DNA of 64,000 bases from Roseburia_D yibonii (GCF_014297335.1 NZ_JACOQH010000010.1:1-64000); one strand, 5' to 3'. Shown: positions 25,457 through 34,092, counted from the first letter of the stretch. A program made the numbers and translations. Notes: generated from the letters alone by a model not told the origin.

Positions 25457-26494
25457 ATGAAAACAACAAAAACTGCATTTGGTACTACTCCGGAAAACCA
25501 GACCGTATCTCTTTTCCGTCTGGAAAATGCTTCCGGCGCATATGTAGAGATCATGGATTACGGCTGCCGTATCATGAGCATTTGTGTACCAGATAAAAAA
25601 GGAAATCTGACAGACGTTGCACTTGGTCTTGAAGATCTTGATACTTATCTGAAAGACGACGCAAGCCTTGGCGCTATCGTTGGTCGTTTTGCCAACCGCA
25701 TTGCGAACGGTCGTTTTTCCTTAAACGGAAAGGACTACCAGCTCGCCATCAACAATGGTCCGAATCATTTACATGGCGGTCCGACCGGTTATGGTCAGCG
25801 TGTCTGGGACGGCAGATTTTCCGATAACAAACTGATTTTTACCAGAACTTCACCAGCCGGCGAAGAAGGCTATCCCGGAACTTTGAATCTTACGATCACC
25901 TATGGCTGGTCGGAAGACAACGAGCTGTCTATTTCCTACGAAGCAACCACGGATGCCGATACGATCTTAAACCTGACCAACCATGCATATTTCAATTTAA
26001 ACGGTCATGGCAGCGGAACGGTACTCAATCACGAACTGCGCATTGACGCGGACAGCATTACCGAGCTCAATAAGGATCAGGTTCCTACCGGAAACTATAT
26101 CCCGGTCGATGGAACACCTTTTGATTTCCGCGAATTAAAAGAGATTGGAAAAGATATCGAAGCCGAAAACGAACAGTTAAAGATCGGTGGAACTTACGAC
26201 CACAACTTTGTACTGAACGGAACCGGTCTGCGCGAAGCAGCTGTTTTGCAGTCCAAAGAAAGCGGGATCCGCATGACCTGTTTTACCGATCAGCCGGGAC
26301 TTCAGCTTTACAGCGCCTGCTATACCCTGCATCAGAAGGGCAAGGGTGGCATTGACTACGCGCCTTTCTCCAGCGTATGTTTAGAGACGCAGCATTTCCC
26401 GAACGGCATCAACATCGACCATTTCCCTTCGGTTGTTTTAAAAGCCGGAGAGACATTTAAGTCACAGACAATGTATCACTTTTCCGTGATGTAA
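25457..26494 (+). CDS. galM: Galactose mutarotase (aldose 1-epimerase)
   Basis: 345 residues, normal length. Family marks are the DYGCRIMSICVPDKKG strand, GRFANRIANGRF, the catalytic His pair in NGPNHLHGG and NLTNHAYFNLNG, and the C-terminal catalytic Glu in SVCLETQHFPNGIN. It interconverts beta- and alpha-galactose, feeding the Leloir pathway. No other Leloir gene is next to it, but the galactan locus 3 kb away would supply its substrate. Single gene with its own promoter and terminator. Confidence 0.95.
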   Translation: MKTTKTAFGTTPENQTVSLFRLENASGAYVEIMDYGCRIMSICVPDKKGNLTDVALGLEDLDTYLKDDASLGAIVGRFANRIANGRFSLNGKDYQLAINNGPNHLHGGPTGYGQRVWDGRFSDNKLIFTRTSPAGEEGYPGTLNLTITYGWSEDNELSISYEATTDADTILNLTNHAYFNLNGHGSGTVLNHELRIDADSITELNKDQVPTGNYIPVDGTPFDFRELKEIGKDIEAENEQLKIGGTYDHNFVLNGTGLREAAVLQSKESGIRMTCFTDQPGLQLYSACYTLHQKGKGGIDYAPFSSVCLETQHFPNGINIDHFPSVVLKAGETFKSQTMYHFSVM

Positions 26495-26519
26495 TCAAAT
26501 AGAAAACACTGGAAAAAAG

Positions 26520-26558
26520 AAGCCTGGGATTACTTTTTCGTAATCCCGGGCTTTTTAA
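26520..26558. terminator. Bidirectional terminator after galM
   Basis: 14-bp stem AAGCCTGGGATTAC (26520-26533) with GTAATCCCGGGCTT (26540-26553), followed by TTTTT on the plus strand. The minus side (AAGCCC...TTCTTTTTT) can also end the lipoprotein gene transcript. Confidence 0.88.
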
Positions 26559-26565
26559 AAAAGAC

Positions 26566-26979
26566 TTACTGCTGCAGGTTTTCAACTGCCTCCTGCACCT
26601 CCTGCGGTATTTTAAAATCAAAGCTCTGTTTTCCCATCGAAAATTCCGCATACTGGTTCTCATAAAGCTTCAACTCTGCTTTTTTATCCTGCGCTTTGTC
26701 ATAATACATCCGGATCTGATACAAAAGAACCGCATCCTCGCCGACCTCACTGATCTTCCATTCATCGATATTCAATTTATCTGTAAAATCATCAATCTGC
26801 CTGGCATCCGTAATGTCTGCAAGCTGGTTTCCCTCTGCATCGCAGATCACTACCTCCTGACTTTTTTGCATATCGAAAATACTTCCTGTCTCACGCTCTG
26901 CTTTTGCCATTTTCTGGCTGCATCCCATACACACTGCACATATCATAAATATTATAAATCCTGTTATTTTCTTTTTCAT
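26566..26979 (-). CDS. Small lipoprotein of unknown function
   Basis: 137 residues from the ATG at 26979, which has GGAGGAG 7-8 nt upstream; an in-frame ATG at 27006 would add nine charged residues before the signal peptide. The signal peptide has lipobox VCMGC (Cys about 20). The mature part is a small alpha/beta domain (VVICDAEGNQLADITD, DEWKISEVGEDA) of unrecognised family. The stop codon of the upstream ABC-exporter remnant overlaps its ribosome site, so it was probably the gene after that exporter. Confidence 0.7.
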   Translation of the reverse strand: MKKKITGFIIFMICAVCMGCSQKMAKAERETGSIFDMQKSQEVVICDAEGNQLADITDARQIDDFTDKLNIDEWKISEVGEDAVLLYQIRMYYDKAQDKKAELKLYENQYAEFSMGKQSFDFKIPQEVQEAVENLQQ

Positions 26980-26980
26980 A

Positions 26981-27097
26981 CTAGGCTCCTCCTTCTTTTT
27001 CAACAAACTGCTGCTTTATCATTTCCTCATACAACGGATGTGATTCCAACAGTTCTTTATGTGTCCCACTCCCACTTATCTTTCCCTTCTCCAGCCC
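26981..27097 (-). pseudogene. 3' remnant of an ABC exporter ATPase gene
   Basis: About 38 codons in the frame ending at 26981 read LEKGKISGSGTHKELLES then HPLYEEMIKQQFVEK, the unmistakable C-terminus of an MdlB/MsbA-type ABC exporter nucleotide-binding domain. Everything upstream (Walker motifs, membrane domain) is missing; instead an agrB fragment begins in another frame. The break falls near 27095. This is a deletion scar. Confidence 0.75.
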
Positions 27098-27366
27098 TCT
27101 ATTTTTCCAAGGCAACCCGTTACTCCCATGGCTACAGCAATGACTTCCCAACGATACAGCTTCGGCAACAGAAATACTGTCGCTGACAGCATCACCATAT
27201 ATATCCCGATACAACCAGCATGACTTTTTGCATGATAACCGTCCGATGTTTTTCTGATGGTTCCATAGACTACCATATAACACAAAAACGAAAACAGCTT
27301 ATGAGTAAGCACACCTATGAGCAGCACCACAAAAAAGTTAAAAAAATTACTCAAAAGAAGTTCCAT
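27076..27366 (-). pseudogene. Truncated AgrB-like peptide-processing protease
   Basis: 96 residues with GGAGGGG before the ATG. MELLLSNFFNFFVVLLIGVL and GTIRKTSDGYHAKSHAGC match AgrB, including the catalytic His45 and Cys52 spaced by seven residues as in Staphylococcus (H77/C84). About 30 N-terminal residues and the last membrane segments are missing compared with the usual about 190-residue length. The C-terminus (GCLGKIEGWRRER) runs into exporter DNA in the wrong frame. No AgrD pheromone gene is visible. Probably inactive. Confidence 0.78.
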
Positions 27367-27477
27367 GTGTTCCCCTCCTTTATTTCTAATTTTAGGACTA
27401 ACCTCTTTTCTTGCCTATGAATCTGTGAAATTCTACCAATTATTCGATAAATATGCATAAAGAACTTAGCTTGTATC

Positions 27478-27509
27478 AAAAAAGCAGATGCCCTTTCGGT
27501 ACATCTGCT
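27478..27509 (-). terminator. Terminator after LytTR regulator gene
   Basis: Minus-strand stem AGCAGATG/CATCTGCT (502-509 with 483-490), with inner CC/GG, followed by a run of T (478-483). It ends the kinase-regulator operon before the agrB remnant. Confidence 0.8.
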
Positions 27510-27526
27510 CTTATTTCCGTCATTAT

Positions 27527-28252
27527 CTAGTCCTGTGTTTTCGTCATATCAAAATATTTTCCTTTCACTTCTTTCAGATATCTCCTCCCAATGGTGTAAT
27601 CCAATCCATTTTTCAACCAGACTTTCCCCTTCTCTATCTTTATGATATAGCTGCAATTTACGATTAGTCCCTGATTAATCTGCCACAAGAACTCGTCCAC
27701 CTTCTCCGCCAGACTTTTCATCGACTCATAAACGCAATAAATATGTTCTGTAGTATAAATCAAACTCTGATTTCGATTTTTTTCAATGTAAAGAATCTTA
27801 TTCTGCTGAATTTTCTTCTTGATATTCTCGTCTGTGACCGTAAGCGAGGATAGCTTCATACGGCTCTGCTCTGCCGCTGCCTCTTTTAAAGACTTCACCA
27901 GCAGCCTTTTCAATTTTCTTTCATTTACCGGTTTTACAAGATATCCTGCCGCTTCCACCTCAAAGGCTTCTAATGCATACTCGGCATGCCCGGTCAAAAA
28001 TGCAATGATAAGCTGCCTGTTACGCTTCTTTAACTCATACGCTGTCTGTATTCCATTTTTTCCAGCCATATCAATATCCAAAAATGCAATATCCAAACGT
28101 TTCTCTTCATCCAAATATCTGATTATTTCTTCTCCGTTTGTAAAAAGTGTAATCCGGACTTCTTTTTCAAACTCATTCATAAATTTTTGAAGATATGTAC
28201 TAATAATTTTAAGTGATGCTTTATCATCATCACAAAGCCCAATATGAATCAC
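27527..28252 (-). CDS. LytTR-family response regulator (AgrA-like)
   Basis: 241 residues. The receiver domain (about 1-120) has the acidic pocket CDDD near the N-terminus, phospho-acceptor D59 in AFLDIDM, and Lys in LVKPV. The LytTR DNA-binding domain (about 145-235) includes KILYIEKNRNQSLIY and the DEFLWQINQGLIVNCSYI segment. It overlaps the kinase gene by 4 nt (ATGA). This is the AgrA half of a peptide quorum-sensing pair. Its normal targets, agrBD-type genes, are damaged next door. Confidence 0.92.
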   Translation of the reverse strand: MIHIGLCDDDKASLKIISTYLQKFMNEFEKEVRITLFTNGEEIIRYLDEEKRLDIAFLDIDMAGKNGIQTAYELKKRNRQLIIAFLTGHAEYALEAFEVEAAGYLVKPVNERKLKRLLVKSLKEAAAEQSRMKLSSLTVTDENIKKKIQQNKILYIEKNRNQSLIYTTEHIYCVYESMKSLAEKVDEFLWQINQGLIVNCSYIIKIEKGKVWLKNGLDYTIGRRYLKEVKGKYFDMTKTQD

Positions 28253-29571
28253 ATACTTCCCCCTTCCCTTTTCGGCAGATAAATCTCCACATGAAACTCC
28301 TCATTTTCCGTTCCATAATTTAATATGCCTCCCGCATTCCTCACAATATCGGAAACACTGCAAATCCCTATACCATGGCTCTCTGCATCCCCTTTTGTTG
28401 TCACCAGTCTGCCATTTTTTTCTACCGGATCAGTTTTATAGTTATTGATACAAGTAATCTTATGTCCCTGTTCTACTTTCTGGATTGTCAGCTCCACATA
28501 TCCTTCCTCGCATTCTTCCGCTGCCCGAACTGCATTATCCAGAATATTTCCAAACAGGGAACATATTTCCATATCCCCCAGCCCAATTTTACTGTCCCAA
28601 ACATTTGCCGTAAAATCCACCTTTTTTTCATGGGCAATTGCATTTTTATTGTTGAGAACCATGGAAAGAACATCATTTTCCGTAATAATGTATTCATTGA
28701 TATATTCCATAGAACCGGAAAGCTCCGCTACATACTCCTTTAATCTTTCGTACCGCTTTGCATTAACCAATCCCTGTATGACATTCAAATGATTGTTCAT
28801 GTCATGCCGAAGGCTGCGCACACTCTTTACAATCATTCCCATATCCGCATTCTGTTCCAGACGCATTTCCATGTTCTGCATCTTCAAACGATCCTCCAGC
28901 AACAGTTTGGAAGATATTTTCATCTGTCTCAGCACACAGGCACTAAAACCTGTAATCAGGACAAGATTCAGCACACAAAAACTAATCCCCATTTTCTCTG
29001 TAAATTCGATCTTTTTACTCATAAAGGTAACGTAAAGCAATGCAATCATAATAACGTCAAACGCTACCATACTAATCAGAATGCTCCCATATTGTCTGGT
29101 CAGTTCCAAATTCGGATGCAATTTATTTTTGATTAAAAAAAGCAAAAACAATACCGTAACTTTTCCTATAAAACTGTACACTACACCGTGATACGTAACA
29201 TTTGTAAAATCCCCTATAGAAATTCCGGGAAATAAAGCCATGAGACCTAAAATAATGAGTAAATCAGAAATTCCAGTTCCAATTAAATAAACTGCAATAC
29301 TCAATATCTTATGCAGAATTGTTCCTTCAAACAGCTGAACCGTCAAAAACGCCATGACCATTCCTCCAGCCACCCAAAGTAATAATTTGAAAGTTTCGTT
29401 TTTCATATTTTTTGCAGCAATACTTTTTAAAAATAAGAAAAACGCAAACAATAACCACCCGCCCAAATAGACTTTGAAATGATACTTTTCTCTTAAAAAT
29501 ATCTTTGAAACTAAAAGCCAAATATATGCATCTATCGCACTGGTCAACAGTAAGAGAATATAATTTTCCAT
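28249..29571 (-). CDS. GHKL sensor histidine kinase (AgrC-like)
   Basis: 440 residues from the ATG at 29571 (GGGGGAG before it). Six or seven membrane segments occupy about 1-205, as in AgrC peptide receptors. The dimerisation/phosphorylation helix has His in SLRHDMNNHLNVIQGL, and the ATP domain has the N box NILDNAVRAAEE and G box HGIGICSV. The gene is intact. It would sense a peptide outside the cell and pass phosphate to the overlapping LytTR regulator. An upstream in-frame extension to 29715 lacks a ribosome site and family similarity. Confidence 0.9.
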   Translation of the reverse strand: MENYILLLLTSAIDAYIWLLVSKIFLREKYHFKVYLGGWLLFAFFLFLKSIAAKNMKNETFKLLLWVAGGMVMAFLTVQLFEGTILHKILSIAVYLIGTGISDLLIILGLMALFPGISIGDFTNVTYHGVVYSFIGKVTVLFLLFLIKNKLHPNLELTRQYGSILISMVAFDVIMIALLYVTFMSKKIEFTEKMGISFCVLNLVLITGFSACVLRQMKISSKLLLEDRLKMQNMEMRLEQNADMGMIVKSVRSLRHDMNNHLNVIQGLVNAKRYERLKEYVAELSGSMEYINEYIITENDVLSMVLNNKNAIAHEKKVDFTANVWDSKIGLGDMEICSLFGNILDNAVRAAEECEEGYVELTIQKVEQGHKITCINNYKTDPVEKNGRLVTTKGDAESHGIGICSVSDIVRNAGGILNYGTENEEFHVEIYLPKREGGSM

Positions 29572-29626
29572 TTTTCTCCCCCAAATCTTCAAATTAAAAA
29601 TCTTCAACCCAATACTCTCTATTTTG

Positions 29627-29654
29627 ATTATAGCGAAATCAAGGTTATTTGCAA
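29627..29654 (-). promoter_or_regulatory. Promoter of AgrC/AgrA-like operon
   Basis: Minus-strand TTGCAA (29649-29654), 16-nt spacer, TATAAT (29627-29632), 56 nt before the kinase ATG. Confidence 0.7.
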
Positions 29655-29731
29655 GACAACCCCTGTCTTTCACTATTTCTCCCAGTCCTTTTCGACATAT
29701 TTCGCACTGCAGCATAACAGGAATTTTCTAT

Positions 29732-29775
29732 AAACAGAGCGGGATGCGCTTCGTGCATCCCGCTCTGTTTCCTTT
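29732..29775. terminator. Terminator after cwlD-like gene (copy 1 of a repeated hairpin)
   Basis: A 16-bp perfect stem, AAACAGAGCGGGATGC (29732-29747) with GCATCCCGCTCTGTTT (29755-29770). The plus side is followed by CCTTTTT. The 23 nt at 29742-29764 recur exactly, in inverse orientation, at 37164-37186. Confidence 0.8.
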
Positions 29776-29786
29776 TTCCGTCTTTT

Positions 29787-30536
29787 CTATCTTTTCACAG
29801 TCTCTGTGCTTCCTGTCTCCTCCGTACCGCTCACCGCTTCCGTGCCTTCTTCCCCTCCATTTAAGTAGGTAAGGATCCCGTCTTTTATCGCTTCTGCCAC
29901 TTTATCCTGATACTCCTCGGTAATTAAAAGATTTGCCTCCTCTGTATTACTTAGGAAGCCGCACTCCACGATCACCGTCGGCGTTGGTGTCTTTTTGAGC
30001 AGATAATAGCTCTCGTTCGCCTTTGCCATCCGGTCATTATCCGGATCGAGATTTACACGCAGGCTCTCCTGCAGCGTTTCTGCCAGTTCTTTTCCCTCCG
30101 CAGACTGTCCGAAATAAAAGACCTGCGCTCCTTTTACATACTCCTCCGTATAACTGTTCTGATGGACACTCACCGTAAACACCGGCATCGCATCTGTAAT
30201 GATATCGCAGCGTTTTCGCATGTCCTCCACTTTTTTATTGGATGTCCCTGCGGAATACAGACCATTTTTGTCTTTTCTGGTCAATACGATCTTTATGTCC
30301 TCTTTTTCCAGCAGTTTCTTTAACTTCAACGCGATCGAAAGATTGATATCTTTTTCTTTTGCGTCATTGATCCCGATCTTTCCCGGATCATCTCCGCCAT
30401 GTCCGGCATCGATCGCGATGCAGATCTCTTTTTCCTCCGCCTTGCCGTTATTGACCAGAACGCTTCCTTTTCTTGCGAGAAAAAAAGCGGATGTAAGCAG
30501 GATAACTGCCATAACAAGTTCAATCTTCTTTTTCAT
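29787..30536 (-). CDS. N-acetylmuramoyl-L-alanine amidase (CwlD-like)
   Basis: 249 residues. An N-terminal membrane anchor or uncleaved signal (about 4-25) is followed by an Amidase_3 domain with zinc ligands in AIDAGHGGDDPG (His about 45), Glu in KEKDINLSIA (about 60), His in SVHQNS, and catalytic Glu in IVECGFLSN. A short Thr/Glu/Ser-rich tail follows. In spore formers CwlD prepares muramic-delta-lactam in the cortex; this protein has the size and anchor of that group, but vegetative roles cannot be excluded. Confidence 0.88.
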   Translation of the reverse strand: MKKKIELVMAVILLTSAFFLARKGSVLVNNGKAEEKEICIAIDAGHGGDDPGKIGINDAKEKDINLSIALKLKKLLEKEDIKIVLTRKDKNGLYSAGTSNKKVEDMRKRCDIITDAMPVFTVSVHQNSYTEEYVKGAQVFYFGQSAEGKELAETLQESLRVNLDPDNDRMAKANESYYLLKKTPTPTVIVECGFLSNTEEANLLITEEYQDKVAEAIKDGILTYLNGGEEGTEAVSGTEETGSTETVKR

Positions 30537-30595
30537 AAAAAATCCAGAATGTTTACTTAATCTAAACTATTCATATGATGGATATTTTATGAGAT

Positions 30596-31099
30596 TTACT
30601 TTTCCGGTGTAAGATCATACATCTCATGCAGGATCTCTTTTCCTGACGCTGTACGAAATACGCGCTCTCCTGCGCTTTTTGCCGCCTCCTTCCCGGCTCC
30701 ATCCTCATAGAGATTGACTAAAAAATCCGCTTCCACGAGGATCTGGTAATCCGCGCCGTCTATTCCGGTATAGGTATGGTGATGTCCGACCAGATAGCAG
30801 ATACGCGCAATATCCTCCGGGTCGACACCCAGGCGTTCCAGCAGCTTTTTCGCCTCTGCCGGTCCTTCCTGCTCCTGCAATTTTCCGTTGTTGTATCCAT
30901 ACTTCTCTTCAGAGATCTTGATCCCGATATCATGCACCAGCGCCGCAAGCTCAAGCACATACTGCTCCCGCCCGCCAAGGCCTTCCATCTTTCCGATCAG
31001 AGACGCATAGCTGTATACCTTTGTAAAATGCTGTATCCTCTTTGCATCGCCTCTGTAATACCGGATCATCTCCATCATCAGCTTTTCCTGCATATTCAT
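30596..31099 (-). CDS. HD-domain phosphohydrolase
   Basis: 167 residues. Metal-binding HD motif: His in IQHFTKVYSYA, the HD pair in ALVHDIGIK (about 55-56), GHHHTYTG, and Asp in ILVEADFLVNL. This order is typical of small stand-alone HD hydrolases of unknown substrate (nucleotides or phosphorylated compounds). It lies 59 nt upstream of the cwlD-like gene in the same direction and may be co-transcribed with it. Confidence 0.85.
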   Translation of the reverse strand: MNMQEKLMMEMIRYYRGDAKRIQHFTKVYSYASLIGKMEGLGGREQYVLELAALVHDIGIKISEEKYGYNNGKLQEQEGPAEAKKLLERLGVDPEDIARICYLVGHHHTYTGIDGADYQILVEADFLVNLYEDGAGKEAAKSAGERVFRTASGKEILHEMYDLTPEK

Positions 31100-31125
31100 T
31101 TATCTATTCATCCTTCCCTTAAAAT

Positions 31126-31246
31126 AAAGTGTGCGCTTACCGCACACTTTCGCGCGCGAGCGGTATGTTCAACATAAACTTCATCTCCGCGAGCTGCGCA
31201 TCCCCGCGGAGCGTTTTTGAATCATAGGAAGGAATTTCCTATGATT
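31126..31246. repeat. Cluster of three inverted repeats
   Basis: Three hairpins fill the gap between the GH18 and HD genes: AAAGTGTGCG/CGCACACTTT (126-135 and 141-150), CTCCGCG/CGCGGAG (185-191 and 205-211), and AATCATAGGAA/TTCCTATGATT (about 220-246). Only the first has a T-rich minus-side tail (TTTATTTT). Together they insulate or process the transcript. Confidence 0.6.
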
Positions 31247-31247
31247 T

Positions 31248-31280
31248 AAAAAACGACAGAGACACCCCTCAGGCGTCCCT
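31248..31280 (-). terminator. Terminator after GH18 gene
   Basis: Minus-strand stem AGGGACGCC/GGTGTCTCT (9 bp with two G-U pairs, 258-266 with 272-280), then GTCG and TTTTTT (248-253). It lies 9 nt past the GH18 stop. Confidence 0.65.
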
Positions 31281-31289
31281 GCCATTTCT

Positions 31290-33035
31290 TTAGTTTACAT
31301 ATTTAATAATCGTATCCCATACGCCCGGATTTTCCAGACCAAGCTTCCAGAAGGATGCTCCGGCAAGTCCGTTCTCCTTCATGACCTGAAGTTTTAATTC
31401 CAGTGAGGACGCATCCTCGATCCATACTTTATAGGTAACACCTGCATTTACATACTCCGCGTAATTCTGACCATCCGCATCCGACCAGCTTGCAACCGCT
31501 CCGTTCGTCGTGAGAAGTTTTTGCACATCATCCATACCGAGCGCCTGGCTGGTGGTATCGTAGGAAACATAATCATCCGAAGCAGCCTCCACGCTGTCTC
31601 CCGCCGTATCCTTCGGTGTGAGCGCCCACACTCTGGTATAAAACGGCATGCCGAGCACGATCTGCTCCGCCGGAACTCCCTCGGCGATCGTATCGGAAAC
31701 ACCGTTTTTCACGAAACCGATCGACGCAACCGATCCTGCATCAGAGCCCGCGTAATGTTCATCATATCCCATGATCACGACATAATCCGCAAATCTTGCC
31801 TGTTCCGCGCGGTTATAAAAACTGCTGCTCGCGGTCGGTACATAGTTGTCCACCGAAAGAACCAGTCCGTTATTCGCGCATTTCAAAGAAAGTTCGCGGA
31901 TAAACTGAATATATCCGTCTCCTACCGCGCCTTCCAACGCCTCGAAATCCACATTCACGCCGTCAAGGTCATACTGGATCGCCAGCGCAATGATCTGGTT
32001 GACCAGATTCTGACGCTTGGAAGTATGTGTCAGCACCTCTGTGGAGCTGGCATCCGGATTTTCCAGATTACTGATCAGTCCCCATACTTCCACTCCATTC
32101 TGGTGGCAGTAGTTTACATAATCAAGGCTTGCCAGCGATGCCACATCTCCGTTGCTGTCATTCAGATAAAACCAGGTCGGGGAGATAACGTTCATTCCCT
32201 TGGTCGCGGAAAGCACACTTGCAATTTTTCCGTTCGCATCCATATTGGTCACCTGATGCCAGCCCATGTTGATCGCCGCATCCTTTTTGATATGTGTAAA
32301 TTCCTCGGTATATCCATTGGTTACGGAAGCCGCTGTTACCGTCTCGGTATCTCCGACAAATTTTGTCTTTACATATCCGACAACGCCATCCTCCGAAGCG
32401 ACCTTGCTCCAGGTATCTCCCGTTTCGATCACCGCAAGGTTCTCACCTTTTTTGACCTGTTTTAAGATCGGGCTTTTGATCCCACCCTTTTCCCGAATCT
32501 CCGTGTCCTTTTTTGCCGCTGTCACTTCTTTGTCACCGGCAGCTGTTGTGATGACCACCCGGTTCGGGGATTCAAAATAAGTATATGCCATGTTGGTATA
32601 CTGCTGCACAAAGTCGATCGCCACATAGAGCGTATCTCCATCCATGCGTGTGATCGTATAGTCCGTCGCGTTCTCCGCCTTTGTCACAAAATACCGGTTT
32701 TCTCCTGCATTCACGGTCACCAGATCTGTCGGTGTCGTATAAAGCAGTACATTTTCATTCGCGTCCCAGTAAAAGCGCTCATTTAACGCGTCATGAACCG
32801 TGTTGTAATCCAGATACGCCTTTCCGTCCACACAGATGCCCTTCGCTTCAAGCACTGTGTTATCCTTTATCACCGCCATCTGTTCCTCGCTGGTAAGCGC
32901 GTAATAGTCATTCAGATCTTCGACCTCTTTGGTCGGCATATATTTTTTTAAGATGCTGCTGCACACCATAAACAGTACGATCACTGCGATCAGCAGAACC
33001 ACAGCAAGCACCGGAGCAATTTTCTTATTCTTCAA
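31290..33035 (-). CDS. GH18 family protein with SH3-like domain (SleL/YdhD-like)
   Basis: 581 residues. N-terminal membrane anchor (about 7-28), a copper-amine-oxidase-like beta domain (about 55-165: KGICVDGKAYLDYNTV, YVAIDFVQQY), an SH3b domain (about 175-230: EIREKGGIKSPILKQVKKGE), then a GH18 barrel with the DxxDxDxE motif DGVNVDFEAL and C-terminal GASFWKLGLENPGVWD. Related enzymes cut spore cortex or cell-wall glycans. It has its own promoter and terminator. Exact bond specificity is not visible. Confidence 0.9.
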   Translation of the reverse strand: MKNKKIAPVLAVVLLIAVIVLFMVCSSILKKYMPTKEVEDLNDYYALTSEEQMAVIKDNTVLEAKGICVDGKAYLDYNTVHDALNERFYWDANENVLLYTTPTDLVTVNAGENRYFVTKAENATDYTITRMDGDTLYVAIDFVQQYTNMAYTYFESPNRVVITTAAGDKEVTAAKKDTEIREKGGIKSPILKQVKKGENLAVIETGDTWSKVASEDGVVGYVKTKFVGDTETVTAASVTNGYTEEFTHIKKDAAINMGWHQVTNMDANGKIASVLSATKGMNVISPTWFYLNDSNGDVASLASLDYVNYCHQNGVEVWGLISNLENPDASSTEVLTHTSKRQNLVNQIIALAIQYDLDGVNVDFEALEGAVGDGYIQFIRELSLKCANNGLVLSVDNYVPTASSSFYNRAEQARFADYVVIMGYDEHYAGSDAGSVASIGFVKNGVSDTIAEGVPAEQIVLGMPFYTRVWALTPKDTAGDSVEAASDDYVSYDTTSQALGMDDVQKLLTTNGAVASWSDADGQNYAEYVNAGVTYKVWIEDASSLELKLQVMKENGLAGASFWKLGLENPGVWDTIIKYVN

Positions 33036-33073
33036 ATATCCTTCCTCCTTGCGTATTCCTTCTAAACGTTCCT

Positions 33074-33102
33074 ATTATAGCATACCCCAAATAAGAAGCA
33101 AA
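33074..33102 (-). promoter_or_regulatory. GH18 gene promoter
   Basis: Minus-strand TTTGCT (33097-33102), 17-nt spacer, TATAAT (33074-33079) preceded by TGC (extended -10). Confidence 0.7.
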
Positions 33103-33160
33103 GATTTTCCTGTTTCCAATTTCGTACAAATGGAAAATTTAAGAATTCCTTTATATTTGG

Positions 33161-33205
33161 TAATAAAACGAAACACCTGCGCCGGCTCTTTTGGCAGACG
33201 CAGGT
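33161..33205 (-). terminator. Terminator after small 70-residue gene
   Basis: Minus-strand stem ACCTGCG (199-205) with CGCAGGT (175-181), with inner GCC/GGC, followed by GTTTCGTTTTATT. It lies 50 nt past the small gene's stop. Confidence 0.75.
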
Positions 33206-33254
33206 ATTCCTGTCGGCTTTATCCGAATCAGACATTGAGGATACTCCTTCGGAT

Positions 33255-33467
33255 CTACTTGCTCTTTACTTTATCAAACCGTAATTCTTTTAACACCCCC
33301 TTCTCAAACACATAGTCACGCATATAGACCTCATCTTCATTGACGGTCATGCGCTCCGCCGCCGTGGCGGAATCACAGGGATCTCCTTCAAAAAATATCA
33401 TGATCCCCCTGTTTTCTATGGACTGCAGCTCCATAAACAGGTTTTCCCTTTCATTATAATCTGCCAT
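33255..33467 (-). CDS. Small conserved-looking protein, unknown function
   Basis: 70 residues: an N-terminal acidic helix (NERENLFMELQSIENRG), a strand pair (IMIFFEGDPC), and VNEDEVYMRDYVFEKG. Soluble, no signal. It has proper codon structure, its own terminator, and lies just downstream of the kinase/ParA-like pair in the same direction (42-nt gap), so it may belong to that operon. I do not recognise a family. Confidence 0.6.
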   Translation of the reverse strand: MADYNERENLFMELQSIENRGIMIFFEGDPCDSATAAERMTVNEDEVYMRDYVFEKGVLKELRFDKVKSK

Positions 33468-33509
33468 TTCTTTTCTCCATTCCCGACCAAAAGTTTTCGT
33501 GATACCGGG

Positions 33510-34088
33510 CTATATGCCCCTTGTAAATTCCTTCAGGAATAAAAAATCTTCTCGTCCAAGCTCATAGGGATCCTGTAAAAACGGGATTGCCCGGAGCGGC
33601 ACTCCGTATCTTTTCTTAAACTCTTTTTTATCTTCTTTTTTCCCAAATAGCGCACAGAATTCCCAATCCGTGTAACCTGCTTCGTTTTTTACAAACTGCA
33701 TCAAATCATCATACGTCTGCCGCTTCCAGAGGCAGAACGAGCCGACCACAATCTTTTTGGTACAGCGCAGAAATTCCGCGTAATTGCAGGACCTGTCGCT
33801 TCCGAGGTCCAGGATCATATAATCATAATCCCTGCTCATAAGCGCCGGTATCTGCTTTTTGTCCACGTCCGCGAAATACGTCACGCCAAACAGCCTTTTG
33901 TCTACCGTCGTTGGTACACGGGCCAACTGCCCGGTTCCGCTCACATCCAACAGCTGCACATTACTTCCCGACTCCAGTGAAATGAAATTGGCAAGCGCGA
34001 CACAAAACTGTGTCACACCCACACCTCTCTCACTTCCGAGTACTCCGACCGTTCTTTTCGCCGGTTCTCTCCCCGCAAAGGATCCCAC
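33510..34088 (-). CDS. ParA/CpaE-like protein with degenerate P-loop
   Basis: 192 residues from GTG at 34088, 5 nt after the kinase stop and with AGGTGG before it; the frame is open much further upstream but that part is antisense-like noise over the kinase gene. It is a MinD/ParA-type alpha/beta fold: VGVLGSERGVGVTQFCVALA where the Walker A should have KGGVGKT, then VQLLDVSG, and DYMILDLGSD (Walker A' and B strands). The P-loop Lys is missing, so ATP hydrolysis is doubtful. The C-terminal YELGREDFLFLKEFTRGI is distinctive. It likely works with the kinase, whose own C-terminal domain has a similar fold. Confidence 0.75.
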   Translation of the reverse strand: MGSFAGREPAKRTVGVLGSERGVGVTQFCVALANFISLESGSNVQLLDVSGTGQLARVPTTVDKRLFGVTYFADVDKKQIPALMSRDYDYMILDLGSDRSCNYAEFLRCTKKIVVGSFCLWKRQTYDDLMQFVKNEAGYTDWEFCALFGKKEDKKEFKKRYGVPLRAIPFLQDPYELGREDFLFLKEFTRGI

Positions 34089-34092
34089 CGGT

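Noticed and set aside
26981..27283. A 100-residue ORF as a real gene
   Set aside because: Only its last about 38 residues resemble anything (ABC exporter C-terminus); the first part is agrB read in the wrong frame.
31521..32465. A 314-residue plus-strand open frame
   Set aside because: It is wholly antisense to the clearly real GH18 gene and shows no family features.
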